34,466 nucleotides of DNA from an uncultured Bacteroidales bacterium (GTDB taxonomy: Bacteria; Bacteroidota; Bacteroidia; Bacteroidales; Paludibacteraceae). The notes under the pieces are model-generated. The model was not told the DNA's origin, ran no database searches, and saw only the letters and a program-made list of their open reading frames with translations. Numbering within the stretch: position 1 is the first letter of the stretch; each line of letters opens with the position of its first letter. Location: NCBI GenBank assembly GCA_934692905.1, contig CAKUUM010000021.1, positions 1 to 34,466 of the forward strand. The letters are read 5' to 3'. The translations under genes were made by a program, and so were the position numbers. This document shows positions 8,092 to 16,591 of the stretch, one piece after another.

Positions 8092-9372
8092 TTACACGAC
8101 GCCGATGCGGAGTTTCTGTCCTTCGCGAATCATGTCGGACTTGAGACCATTCCACGCCTTGAGTTGCTTGACAGAGACGCGGAACTTCTTGGCAATGCCG
8201 CTGAGGGTGTCGCCGGGTTTGACCTTATAATAGGTGACACCATTGACGGAGTAGCCGCCATTGACCGATGTCTTCTGCAAGATGTCTATCTCGGCACGGC
8301 GGTTGTAGATGAGTTCCTTAGCCTGATAAGCGAGGATAGTATCCTGATTATCAATGTATGAGCCCGATTTCTCTATGGGCAGGCAGAGCGCGTAAGGCTT
8401 ACCTCCCGGGAGGATGTCGCGGGCATACTGCGGATTGAGACGGCGCAGTTCGGCAAGGTCAATGCCGAGGTTGGCGGAAATCTGCTTGAGGTGCTGGCGC
8501 TGGTCGGTCATGATGGTGTCGGTGCGCATGGAGTGCTCCACGGGCGCAGGGCAGATGCCATGCATTTCGGCATAGTTCATGGAGTAGGCAGCCGCCACGA
8601 AGACAGGCAGATAACCGCGCGTCTCACGGGGCAGATAGGGGTAGATGCTCCAGAAATCGCGCTTGCCGCCCGCACGGTGAATGGCTTTGTTGACGTTGCC
8701 CGGTCCGCAGTTGTAGGCAGCAATGGCGAGGTTCCAGTCACCGAAGATGTTGTAGAGTGCGCCCAAGAAACGGCATGCCGCCTCGGTGGAGCGGACAGGA
8801 TCCATGCGTTCATCGACCAGGGAGTTGACCTCCAGACCGTATTTCTTGCCCGTGGAAGGCATGATTTGCCACAGTCCTGCGGCACCCACAGGCGAGTGCG
8901 CCTGCGGATTGAGGGCAGACTCGATGACCGCCAAGTAGCAAAGTTCGTAGGGCAGTCCGTAGCGTGCGAGGATGTCCTCGAAGATAGGGAAGTAGTACTC
9001 GGCACGGCGTTGCAGACTTGCCAACTGGCGTGGGCTGCGCTTGATGTAACGCAGTATGTAGTTGCGCACAACGGCATTGTAGGGTACCTCCACTACATAC
9101 GGGAGTGCCTGTAAACGAGCCTTATAGACGGAGTCGGGCAGGTCGGTGATGATGGTGTCGGACTCGCACTCGGTGGTGTCAATCCACGCCAAGGCTTCGT
9201 CGAAGAACAGCGGCAACTCAACGGCAGTAAGGCTGTCGGCGATGAGCGTATCGGGCTGCGATGCCGGTACGGTATCGGGCAAAGCCACGAAGATGGTGTC
9301 GGTGGTGACGTCCTGCGCGTGCGCGCATACGCACCCTATATATATAAGGAATAATAACAGGTATCTCTTCAT
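8092..9372 (-). CDS. mltD: Membrane-bound lytic murein transglycosylase with LysM (MltD-like)
   Basis: This 426-residue exported protein cleaves the glycan strands of peptidoglycan, forming 1,6-anhydro ends. An N-terminal signal peptide ends near CVCAHAQ. The SLT (family 1) domain spans about 110-250, with catalytic Glu151 in LAVIESALNPQAHSPVGAAG, then GLWQIMPSTGKKYGL and AIAAYNCGPGNVNKA. A C-terminal LysM is clear (YYKVKPGDTLSGIAKKF to EGQKLRIGV, about 377-424), and a weaker one may sit around 290-330. The start codon overlaps the stop of the DUF5683 gene by one base (TAATG), so it is the last gene of the long minus-strand operon. Confidence 0.92.
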   Translation of the reverse strand: MKRYLLLFLIYIGCVCAHAQDVTTDTIFVALPDTVPASQPDTLIADSLTAVELPLFFDEALAWIDTTECESDTIITDLPDSVYKARLQALPYVVEVPYNAVVRNYILRYIKRSPRQLASLQRRAEYYFPIFEDILARYGLPYELCYLAVIESALNPQAHSPVGAAGLWQIMPSTGKKYGLEVNSLVDERMDPVRSTEAACRFLGALYNIFGDWNLAIAAYNCGPGNVNKAIHRAGGKRDFWSIYPYLPRETRGYLPVFVAAAYSMNYAEMHGICPAPVEHSMRTDTIMTDQRQHLKQISANLGIDLAELRRLNPQYARDILPGGKPYALCLPIEKSGSYIDNQDTILAYQAKELIYNRRAEIDILQKTSVNGGYSVNGVTYYKVKPGDTLSGIAKKFRVSVKQLKAWNGLKSDMIREGQKLRIGVV

Positions 9373-10097
9373 TAGAATGAAATGGCTACTTTTACTTCTG
9401 CAGTGCGCTGATTCTGAAGGTCGTAGTACAGTTGCGGCGACACGTTCAGACTGAGGTCGGTGGATATGTCGAAGTCAAACAACTGGGCATCCACGTAGGC
9501 ATCGACCAGCGTCAGCGCATAGACGATGACCGTTGCCAAAATGGAGATGTCGCGGTAGCGGCGTGAGGAGTTCTGCCAGTCGTTGAGGCGGGTGCTGTAG
9601 GTGTCCACGCCGCCCATGCGCTCGATGGTGTACCCCTCGGGCAGGATGGCGATGTAGGATTTGGACGGGTCCTCGGTGACGGTGCCGTCGCGCATGTCGT
9701 AGTAGAGGTCGCGGTAGGCGTTCTTGTAGCCCGTGTAGCGGGTGGTATTCCACGTGATGGCGTAGGCGCAGCCCATGAATCCGCCATAGACAATGGGCAG
9801 TTTCCAGTAACTACGGTTGTAGATTTGCCCCAGTCCAGGCACCAATGCCCCCAACCATACGGCACGTGCGGGGTCGGGCTTCCAGAAGAGGCGGTCAATC
9901 TCCTTTTGCGTCAGTTGGGCGGTATCGACCTGCTGAGATGCCACCTCATGGTGGTGACGGTCGGCATCCTCCTCGGCGTGGATGGCGTCCCACTCCCCCT
10001 GCGTGTGCCACTCGGAGACATCTATGCTGTCTGCGGGCTGCTGCGCCATAAGGAGTGCGGGAAGAACGGATAACAATATGAATATCAGTCGCTTCAA
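9372..10097 (-). CDS. DUF5683-family membrane protein
   Basis: The 241-residue product has a signal peptide (to about residue 19, LLMAQQ). It then shows FWKPDPARAVWLGALVPGLGQIYNR, the hallmark of DUF5683, in a hydrophobic segment, and a second hydrophobic stretch near ISILATVIVYALTLVDAYVDA. No enzymatic motif is visible. The family commonly sits between parB and an mltD-like gene in Bacteroidales, so an envelope or cell-division role is an inference from position. The start appears to be TTG at 10097, overlapping the parB stop (TTGA). No nearby ATG would preserve the signal peptide. Confidence 0.83.
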   Translation of the reverse strand: MKRLIFILLSVLPALLMAQQPADSIDVSEWHTQGEWDAIHAEEDADRHHHEVASQQVDTAQLTQKEIDRLFWKPDPARAVWLGALVPGLGQIYNRSYWKLPIVYGGFMGCAYAITWNTTRYTGYKNAYRDLYYDMRDGTVTEDPSKSYIAILPEGYTIERMGGVDTYSTRLNDWQNSSRRYRDISILATVIVYALTLVDAYVDAQLFDFDISTDLSLNVSPQLYYDLQNQRTAEVKVAISF

Positions 10098-10918
10098 GAG
10101 AGACGTTGTATCAGTTCGTTGAGTTCGTTGTCGTCGCGGAAAGTGATAGTCAGTTTGTGTGCGGCTATCTTCACGTCCTTGCCGAGACGCTCGCGCAGAT
10201 AGGTCTGCTGCTCGGAGTAGTCGGCGGTCTCCTTCTTTTTGGGTTTCGCGGACTTGTCGGCACTGACCAGTTCCTCCACCTTGCGCACGGAGAGCCCGCT
10301 CTGCAGAATACGCTTGTAGATAGCGAGTTGCTGCTCGGGTGACGGCGAACCGAGGATAGCGCGGGCGTGCCCCATATCTATCTTCTTCTCCTTGATGCCG
10401 AGTTGTATCTCAGCGGGCAGTTTGAGCAGTCGCAGGTAGTTTGCCACGGTGGCGCGCTTCTTGCCCACGCGCTCGGACATACGCTCCTGCGTGAGGCTGT
10501 ACTCGTCCATAAGCCGCTGATAAGCAAGGGCTATCTCGATGGCATCCAAGTCCTCACGCTGGATATTCTCGATGAGCGCCCACTCCATCACCTGCTCGTC
10601 TTTGGCGGTGCGGATATAGGCGGGGATAGCGTCCAAGCCCGCCAGTTTGGCTGCACGGAAACGACGCTCGCCCGCGATAATCATGTAGCGGTCGTTGCTG
10701 TCCTTGCGCAGGGTAATGGGCGAGATGACACCGTGTTCGCGTATGGATTGCGCCAGTTCCTCGAGTGCCTCCTCGTCGAAAGTGTGACGCGGCTGGTCGG
10801 GGTTGGCATAAATCTTCGACAGCGGTATCTCGTTGATAGACGACGAGCCGCCGGTGGAGACATGAGTAGTGTCAATGAGCGCGTCCAAACCACGCCCGAG
10901 TCCTAAGGTCTTTTTCAT
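10094..10918 (-). CDS. parB: Chromosome-partitioning protein ParB
   Basis: ParB binds parS sites near the origin and spreads along DNA as a CTP-dependent clamp. This 274-residue protein has the N-terminal GLGRGLDALI tag that contacts ParA. The CTP-binding domain includes NPDQPRHTFDEEALEELAQSI, HGVISPITLR and GERRFRAAKLAGL. A helix-turn-helix follows (SLTQERMSERVGKKRATVAN, about 139-158), then a short C-terminal dimerisation tail. It overlaps parA by four bases (ATGA). Confidence 0.96.
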   Translation of the reverse strand: MKKTLGLGRGLDALIDTTHVSTGGSSSINEIPLSKIYANPDQPRHTFDEEALEELAQSIREHGVISPITLRKDSNDRYMIIAGERRFRAAKLAGLDAIPAYIRTAKDEQVMEWALIENIQREDLDAIEIALAYQRLMDEYSLTQERMSERVGKKRATVANYLRLLKLPAEIQLGIKEKKIDMGHARAILGSPSPEQQLAIYKRILQSGLSVRKVEELVSADKSAKPKKKETADYSEQQTYLRERLGKDVKIAAHKLTITFRDDNELNELIQRLS

Positions 10919-11682
10919 TCAGCGGTCCTCCTAATCAGTTCTTTAGCCAGTTTGATGTAACTCTTTGCGCCCTTGCTGTTCTTGTCGTACTCAATGACCG
11001 ACATGCCGTGGCTGGGTGCCTCGCTGAGGCGCACATTGCGGGCGATGACGGTGTCGAAAACGAGGTCTCCGAAGTGGCGGCGCACCTCGTCGTGCACCTG
11101 CATAGAGAGACGCAGACGACCATCATACATCGTGAGCAGGAAACCCTCGATACGCAGTGCGGGATTGAGGTTCGACTTGATTATCTTGATGGTATTCAGC
11201 AGTTTGGCAATACCTTCAAGGGCAAAGAACTCGCACTGTACAGGGATAATCACGCTGTCGCTTGCCGTGAGGGCATTGATGGTGATGAGCCCGAGCGACG
11301 GCGAACAGTCGATGAGTATGTAGTCGTAGTCGGGGCGCAGAGGTGCCAGAATGCGCTTGAGGATATTCTCCTTGTCGTCGATGTTGAGCATCTCTATCTC
11401 GGCACCCACGAGGTCGATGTGCGAGGGTATGAGGTGCAGGTTCTCCACCGAGGTCGGCATGATGGCGGTCTTGGGGTCGATGCCCGTGACAAGGCACTCG
11501 TAGATGGTCTTGTCCAGGTCGCGAATCTCAATGCCCAAACCCGATGAGGCGTTTGCCTGCGGGTCGGCATCCACCAGCAAGACGCGCTGACCTTCACCCG
11601 CCAATGCGGCAGCCAAATTGATGGCAGTGGTGGTCTTGCCTACCCCGCCCTTTTGGTTTGCTAACGATATTATCTTTCCCAT
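10915..11682 (-). CDS. parA: Chromosome-partitioning ATPase ParA (Soj)
   Basis: This is a 255-residue deviant Walker ATPase. The P-loop is ANQKGGVGKTTTAINLAAAL (from residue 8) with the signature lysine, followed by VLLVDADPQANAS, DYDYILIDCSPSLGL and the C-terminal YDKNSKGAKSYIKLAKEL. It forms DNA-bound dimers whose gradients move ParB-parS complexes. The gene starts inside the 3' end of the upstream glycosyltransferase gene (13-bp overlap) and ends overlapping parB, so it is translationally coupled on both sides. Confidence 0.96.
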   Translation of the reverse strand: MGKIISLANQKGGVGKTTTAINLAAALAGEGQRVLLVDADPQANASSGLGIEIRDLDKTIYECLVTGIDPKTAIMPTSVENLHLIPSHIDLVGAEIEMLNIDDKENILKRILAPLRPDYDYILIDCSPSLGLITINALTASDSVIIPVQCEFFALEGIAKLLNTIKIIKSNLNPALRIEGFLLTMYDGRLRLSMQVHDEVRRHFGDLVFDTVIARNVRLSEAPSHGMSVIEYDKNSKGAKSYIKLAKELIRRTAE

Positions 11683-12686
11683 TTCAATTGATTATTAACT
11701 AATTGTATAACTTGCTGTGCGGATATATCCGTGCATGCAAAGTTGTGATATTTGCATTTCTTGGTGCCGTGTACGGTGCATGGGCGGCAACTCAGGTTGG
11801 TCTGCAGCATACGCTCCGCAGGCTGCTTCCATGCCGCAAAGCCCATGGCAGGGTGCGTGCCGCACCAGATGCTGACGGTATGTGCGCCCACCAACGCCCC
11901 GAGGTGCTGGTTGGCGGAGTCCATGCCGACAAGCACGTCCAAACGGCGCATGAGTTCCAGTTCCTCCTCGATGGGCAGTTGCCCCGCCACACTCACCACA
12001 TTGGGGAAGATGCTCGCCCATTGGCGCAACATCTCGCACTCAATCCGCCCCGCGCCAAACAGATAGACGCGCGTATCCGCCTGATGGCTGTAATGGGCAA
12101 TCACCTCTTTGGTGACGCGGTACGGCAGCATATTGGAGCGGCTCTTGGCAAAAGGCGCAATGCCTATCCATACGCCGTTTTTCTCCCCGAAACGCTCCGC
12201 CACCGCCTTGCGCGCGGGTTCGTTGACGGGTATGGCGGTGAAACTATCGTCGCTCTCCAGTCCTGCCAGACGGAAGGTGTCGGCATACCGCTCAAACTCC
12301 GTACGCAGGGGCGCGGAATGTTTGTAGCCGCGCATGATGAGGTGCCGCTTCTCCTTGCGCCCGTAGTTGATGACGTACACGGGCACGCGAGCGATACGGA
12401 ACAGCGTCCGCAGCACATACGAGCGCAACGTGTCCTGCAAATCCACCACGGCATCAATGTGACAGGCACGCAGTTCGTGAAAGAGTTGCACAATCGACTT
12501 GACGCCGTTTTGCAGTTCCGCCTCATGAAACCGTACATTGGGCAGTCCGTAGAAGAGCGGTGCCAAGCGGTTTTTCGACACCACCACAAACGTATCTTCG
12601 GGGTAACGACGGCTCAGCGATGTCACGACGGGAACACTCATCGCCACATTGCCCACTGAACTGAACCGGATTACCAAATACGTCAT
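11670..12686 (-). CDS. Glycosyltransferase family 9 (heptosyltransferase-like)
   Basis: This 338-residue cytoplasmic GT-B enzyme starts with the family motif YLVIRFSSVGNVAMSVPVV and has DAVVDLQDTLRSYVL. The nucleotide-sugar half shows GIAPFAKSRSNMLPY, VYLFGAGRIECEML, LVGMDSANQHLGALVGAHTV and IWCGTHPAMGFAAW. Family members add heptose or a related sugar to the lipid A core, so a lipopolysaccharide or lipooligosaccharide role is likely; the donor sugar is unknown. The SVGNVAMSVP motif replaces the more usual GDV(V/I)LTTP, which is common in Bacteroidota homologues. Its 3' end overlaps parA by 13 bp. Confidence 0.9.
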   Translation of the reverse strand: MTYLVIRFSSVGNVAMSVPVVTSLSRRYPEDTFVVVSKNRLAPLFYGLPNVRFHEAELQNGVKSIVQLFHELRACHIDAVVDLQDTLRSYVLRTLFRIARVPVYVINYGRKEKRHLIMRGYKHSAPLRTEFERYADTFRLAGLESDDSFTAIPVNEPARKAVAERFGEKNGVWIGIAPFAKSRSNMLPYRVTKEVIAHYSHQADTRVYLFGAGRIECEMLRQWASIFPNVVSVAGQLPIEEELELMRRLDVLVGMDSANQHLGALVGAHTVSIWCGTHPAMGFAAWKQPAERMLQTNLSCRPCTVHGTKKCKYHNFACTDISAQQVIQLVNNQLKWER

Positions 12687-12768
12687 TTCTCTAATCCCTA
12701 ATCTCTATTTCTCTACAACTCTAACTCCCTGCTCTTTCCCTGACCTTACCCTGCTGTTACGGGCACGA
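12687..12768. other. Spacer with half of a dispersed 30-bp repeat
   Basis: This pyrimidine-rich (+ strand) spacer separates the barrel gene from the glycosyltransferase gene inside the operon. Bases 12726-12755 match 18980-19009 at 29 of 30 positions. No hairpin terminator or promoter of consensus form is visible. Confidence 0.6.
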
Positions 12769-13446
12769 TTACTTCACTTTTATCTGCCACATATAGGCGA
12801 AGTTCAGACTCAAATCCATCGGGTTGGCATTTCTGAAGTTGTCGCCCAAACGGGTATGGAACACTCCGCCCATACTGTAATTGAATCGTGCCTCCAATTG
12901 GAAGATGCCCACCCGCTGATGGCGGTAATAGAACCCCAATCCGCCCGCCAAGCCCCAGTCGAAACGCTGCTGTATGGGGTCGTATTGGTGCGTGTCCGTG
13001 GTGGATTGCGTGCCCGACTGACGGTCCAGGAAGCAGTAGCCCACTTGCGGTCCGAGGTTGAAGAATCCCCGCCAATGTTCCTTGCCGAAATACAGGTGCA
13101 TCAGCAGCGGTACCTCGATGTAGTGCAACTGGCGGCGGTAGTCCACACCTGCCGTGGAGTCGGTGGCGGCAATGCCCTCGTGCCAACCGCGCTGCATATA
13201 GTTGAGTTCCACCTGAATGGCGCACACCTTGTGCCCCGCATAGCGGAATACCAACCCGCCATTGGGCGTGACAGGTGCTTTCAGCGGCTCAATGCCCGCC
13301 ACCGTAGGCGAGAAATAGACCATTGAAGCCAATGCGCCTGCGTGTGCACCTATATATAGTTCGGGTGTGCGTAACCGCGGTTGTGCCGCCACTGCCATGC
13401 CGCAGAGCAACAGCAGAACTGCCACTATGTGTCTGCGTCCTCTCAT
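12769..13446 (-). CDS. Outer-membrane beta-barrel protein, PorT-like
   Basis: This 225-residue protein has a signal peptide ending near GMAVAAQ and then alternating amphipathic strands, for example LRTPELYIGAHAGALASM, GGLVFRYAGHKVCAIQVELN, YIEVPLLMHLYFG and FFNLGPQVGYCFL. It ends in FAYMWQIKVK. The EVPLLMHLYFG segment followed by NLGPQVGYCFL is typical of the small PorT-like barrels of Bacteroidota, some of which support type IX secretion. Whether this one does is not decidable here. Its start overlaps the stop of the LysM protein gene by four bases (ATGA). Confidence 0.82.
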   Translation of the reverse strand: MRGRRHIVAVLLLLCGMAVAAQPRLRTPELYIGAHAGALASMVYFSPTVAGIEPLKAPVTPNGGLVFRYAGHKVCAIQVELNYMQRGWHEGIAATDSTAGVDYRRQLHYIEVPLLMHLYFGKEHWRGFFNLGPQVGYCFLDRQSGTQSTTDTHQYDPIQQRFDWGLAGGLGFYYRHQRVGIFQLEARFNYSMGGVFHTRLGDNFRNANPMDLSLNFAYMWQIKVK

Positions 13447-14975
13447 TTGCGAATAATACGGATGTCACAGTTCTCGTAGCCGCCCTGCGCACCCACACGG
13501 CGGTAGCGGATGTCGGACTGCGCACCATAGTGCACATCTTCAGTTATAACCTGCTGCATATCGGGTGTAACCTCTGCGCGCAATGCCTGCACGATGTGTA
13601 GCAGATGGCGCGTCAAATCATAGCCCAACAGGTCGAAGCGCGGGTGCTCGGACACCAAGGTGTGGTCGAAATACTGGCGGAACGTGTCCTCGTAGTACTC
13701 CGATACGTTGGGTTGAAGGGCAAACACCGTGGTGTAAATCTGCGGGAACGGAATGTTCTGCCGCTGCCACGAGTAGCGCGAGAACAGGGTGACAGGATAT
13801 GCCTGCGCCGCTACCGACAAATGCGGCAGCAATGCCTGCAAGTTGCCGTAACGCTCTGTATTGAAGACAAATATATTCTCCACATTGGGGCGCAGCACAC
13901 CGTCCAGCGAGTCCTGCAATATCGCCCGAATGGATGTGGTGGTGGTAGGTACATGGTACGCAGCCAACGCCTTGTGCAATGCCGCAATGCCCGACGGTAC
14001 GGACTCGCCCTCCTTGACCTCGATGAGTACGCAGTTCACACTATCGCCCCGCTGCGCGAGGTAGCGCGCCAAGGTGTCCGCCTCGGTCTGCTCCGAGGGG
14101 TTGAACTGCAGCAGATACGGGTTGTGCTCTATGCCCTCCACGTGCGAGATAAACGGCACCAACAGGAGCGTGCTGTCGCGCTGCGCAAACTCCGCTGCCG
14201 CTGCCACTTGTGCGTTGTACACAGGTCCGATGATGGCGTCCATGCGTTGCATCTGCGGTTGCTCCAACACCTCGCTGACCTTGTGCGCTGTCTTGCCCAC
14301 GTCGTAGGTATAGACCTCAATGGGCTGCCCCGATGCCTGCACCTCGTTCACCGCAATCAGCACACCCGCGTAGAAATCGTAGAACCGCTCCATGTCCTTC
14401 TCGCGCTTCACGGCATGGGTGTGGAACGGCAGCATCACCGCAAGGCGGATGGCAGTGCTGTCCATCACAAGGCTGTCCATGGGCACCGTGTCACCATATA
14501 TATATAAGGTGTCGTCTATCGGCGGCTCCATATCGCCCAACAATGCCGACTCCTCCTCGCCATTTGTTAGTGGTTGGTTATAGGTTGGTTGTAGGTTAGC
14601 GGGTTTCTGCTCCTCCATGGGCTGAGGTTTGGGTTGCTCCTCCACAGGGGCTGTCACCACTACGGGTTTGCTTGGCTGGGGCATAGGCAGTGTGGTGAAA
14701 GACAAGTCCTTCGCCGGCACCAGTATCTCCTCGCCATAGCGCAAGCCCCGCTTCTGCAACTCGGGGTTGGCACGCAATATCTCCTCTTGCGACACGCCGA
14801 AATTGACGCTGATGCGGTATAGCCCGACGCTCTTCTCCACCGTGTAGCGGTAGTAGATTTTGCCCCGTATGGTGTCCAACGGGCAATCGGGATGTGTCTG
14901 TGCGTTTGCTGCCACGCATGCGATTAAGGCACAGACAATCAGACAGATATATCTCAGTTGTTGCTTCATTCTCAT
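13443..14975 (-). CDS. LysM + periplasmic-binding-protein (type 1) fold protein
   Basis: The 510-residue exported protein has a signal peptide (to about 26, CVAANAQ). One LysM domain (about 42-90, YRYTVEKSVGLYRISVNFGV to YGEEILVPAKD) predicts peptidoglycan binding. A proline/glutamine linker (about 100-150) leads to a type 1 periplasmic-binding fold (about 178-500), with IRLAVMLPFH, RFYDFYAGVLIAVNEVQASG, MDAIIGPVYNAQVAAAAEFA and LLVPFISHVEG. Such folds are ABC substrate-binding or LpoA-like cell-wall regulators. No ABC transporter genes are nearby, so a structural or regulatory wall role is more likely. It overlaps gldG and the barrel gene by four bases each. Confidence 0.85.
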   Translation of the reverse strand: MRMKQQLRYICLIVCALIACVAANAQTHPDCPLDTIRGKIYYRYTVEKSVGLYRISVNFGVSQEEILRANPELQKRGLRYGEEILVPAKDLSFTTLPMPQPSKPVVVTAPVEEQPKPQPMEEQKPANLQPTYNQPLTNGEEESALLGDMEPPIDDTLYIYGDTVPMDSLVMDSTAIRLAVMLPFHTHAVKREKDMERFYDFYAGVLIAVNEVQASGQPIEVYTYDVGKTAHKVSEVLEQPQMQRMDAIIGPVYNAQVAAAAEFAQRDSTLLLVPFISHVEGIEHNPYLLQFNPSEQTEADTLARYLAQRGDSVNCVLIEVKEGESVPSGIAALHKALAAYHVPTTTTSIRAILQDSLDGVLRPNVENIFVFNTERYGNLQALLPHLSVAAQAYPVTLFSRYSWQRQNIPFPQIYTTVFALQPNVSEYYEDTFRQYFDHTLVSEHPRFDLLGYDLTRHLLHIVQALRAEVTPDMQQVITEDVHYGAQSDIRYRRVGAQGGYENCDIRIIRK

Positions 14976-16591
14976 TTTGTATAGCGGCGTTTACGTATCA
15001 GCAGCACTACCCCACCCGTGATGGCGAGCAGCACCAGCGGCACCACAATGCTCACCACTTGCGCCATAATGCGTTGGTCGCGGGCACGCCGGTCGTTGAG
15101 CAGGCGCAGCGTCACCTCTTTCTGGCGAAGGGACATCCATCCCGTGTCGTCGGTCAGGTAGAGTACAGCATTGACCAGAAAGTCGCAGTTGCCAAACTGC
15201 ATGCGCGTGTAGCGGTCGTAGCCCAGTGGCACAGGTTGTCTTAATCGATCATCCCACTCGTTGCGAATCACGCTGCCCGCTGCCACCACCACTTGTTTGG
15301 TCGGCTCGCTCACCTTGCGCAACGGTGCCGTAACCTTCAGGTCTTCAGGCGGCATCTGATGGGCATACAGCGACGGGAACACGCCCTCAATGCTTGCTGC
15401 CACAGGGATAAACGCATAGCGGAACTCCTCTTCGTTGCCCGTGGCGAGGCTCAAGTCCACCTCGGCAGGTGTGGCTGTCAGTTTGCTTGCCGACGAGGTT
15501 GCCAGCAATATCTCCTTGTGCAGTCCGTCGTCCTCCCCCACGAGGTCGAGGCACGATGCCATAGTGACCGTCACCTGCATCACACCCCGTGTAATGGGTG
15601 ATGCCTGCGAGGTGAGCAACAGCGGTGCATACGTCCACGGCATAGGTTGCCAATTGGGCTGGTTGGGGTCCTCCGACACATCTACCGGCACGGGCAGGCA
15701 CTGCAAGTCCTGCACCAAGGCGGGATTGATACGCACGCCGTAGCGGAAGAGCATATCGGTGAGGTTGAGGTCCAGCGGAATGACAGGTGTCGTCCCCTGC
15801 TCCGACAGGCGGTCGGTGGAGAACTGCACCCCGTTGAGCACCCACAGGATACGCCCGCCCTGCATGAGGTACTGGTCGAGAATATACTTGTCCTCGTCCG
15901 AGAACGGCTTTTTCGGGTCGGCTATGATGACTGCCTTGTAGCCGTCCAGCACGCCCGTCTCCTTGCCGAGTATGCCGCGGTCTATCTGGTAGTAGTGCGC
16001 CAGTGCCTGACTGATGTCCCACACATACTTATCCGGCAACTCGTCGTGCCCTTCAAGGAACAAGACTTTCTCCACCTTGGTCTGCATAAGACTGCGAATC
16101 GCCTCCACAAACGCGAACTCGAGGTTCTCGATGCTCAAGTTGAGGTTCTCCTCACCGCTCAGACCGCGATTGTTGCGCAGCAACTCCACCACAGCAGACT
16201 TGCCCTTGTACTGCACCACGGCATACGGATAGACGGTAGTCTGCGCTGTCTGCCCTTTGAGGGTGCGCTCGTGAATGACGGTCGGCTTCAGCCCTTGCGG
16301 GATATGCTCCGTCTCGTAGCGCACGGCGACGGGCGTGGCGGCATACACACTCAGTTCCTCCACCATCTCTTCGGTGGCGTGTTTGAGCCGTGTAAACCCT
16401 GCATTGAGGTCACCGTCCAACAGCAATGTAACCTCCACAGGGGCGTCCAACTGCCCGAGCAGCGTCTTGGTCGGAGCCGAGAGGCTATAGCGATGGTCGT
16501 CCGTCATATCCCACCGCCACACGCAGTGCTGCACCAGCACATTGGCCAGCACCAGCACGCACAACGAGGGTATGAGGACACGCCACTTCAT
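14972..16591 (-). CDS. gldG: GldG-like gliding/ABC-associated membrane protein
   Basis: The 539-residue protein is anchored by an N-terminal helix (about 5-21) and a C-terminal helix (about 508-530, VSIVVPLVLLAITGGVVLL), with a large periplasmic domain between. Family landmarks are WRWDMTDDHRYSLSAPTKTL near the start, VEVTLLLDGDLNAGF, KVEKVLFLEGHDELPD and DQYLMQGGRILWVLNGV. GldG is the substrate-binding-like part of the GldAFG ABC system tied to gliding and type IX secretion in Bacteroidota. The usual partner permease gldF is not adjacent: the upstream neighbour, ending one base before this ATG, is a peptidyl-prolyl isomerase. Confidence 0.83.
   Translation of the reverse strand: MKWRVLIPSLCVLVLANVLVQHCVWRWDMTDDHRYSLSAPTKTLLGQLDAPVEVTLLLDGDLNAGFTRLKHATEEMVEELSVYAATPVAVRYETEHIPQGLKPTVIHERTLKGQTAQTTVYPYAVVQYKGKSAVVELLRNNRGLSGEENLNLSIENLEFAFVEAIRSLMQTKVEKVLFLEGHDELPDKYVWDISQALAHYYQIDRGILGKETGVLDGYKAVIIADPKKPFSDEDKYILDQYLMQGGRILWVLNGVQFSTDRLSEQGTTPVIPLDLNLTDMLFRYGVRINPALVQDLQCLPVPVDVSEDPNQPNWQPMPWTYAPLLLTSQASPITRGVMQVTVTMASCLDLVGEDDGLHKEILLATSSASKLTATPAEVDLSLATGNEEEFRYAFIPVAASIEGVFPSLYAHQMPPEDLKVTAPLRKVSEPTKQVVVAAGSVIRNEWDDRLRQPVPLGYDRYTRMQFGNCDFLVNAVLYLTDDTGWMSLRQKEVTLRLLNDRRARDQRIMAQVVSIVVPLVLLAITGGVVLLIRKRRYTK

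Noticed and set aside
11703..12659. 318-codon open frame on the + strand
   Set aside because: It is antisense to the glycosyltransferase 9 gene, which has clear motifs and operon overlaps.
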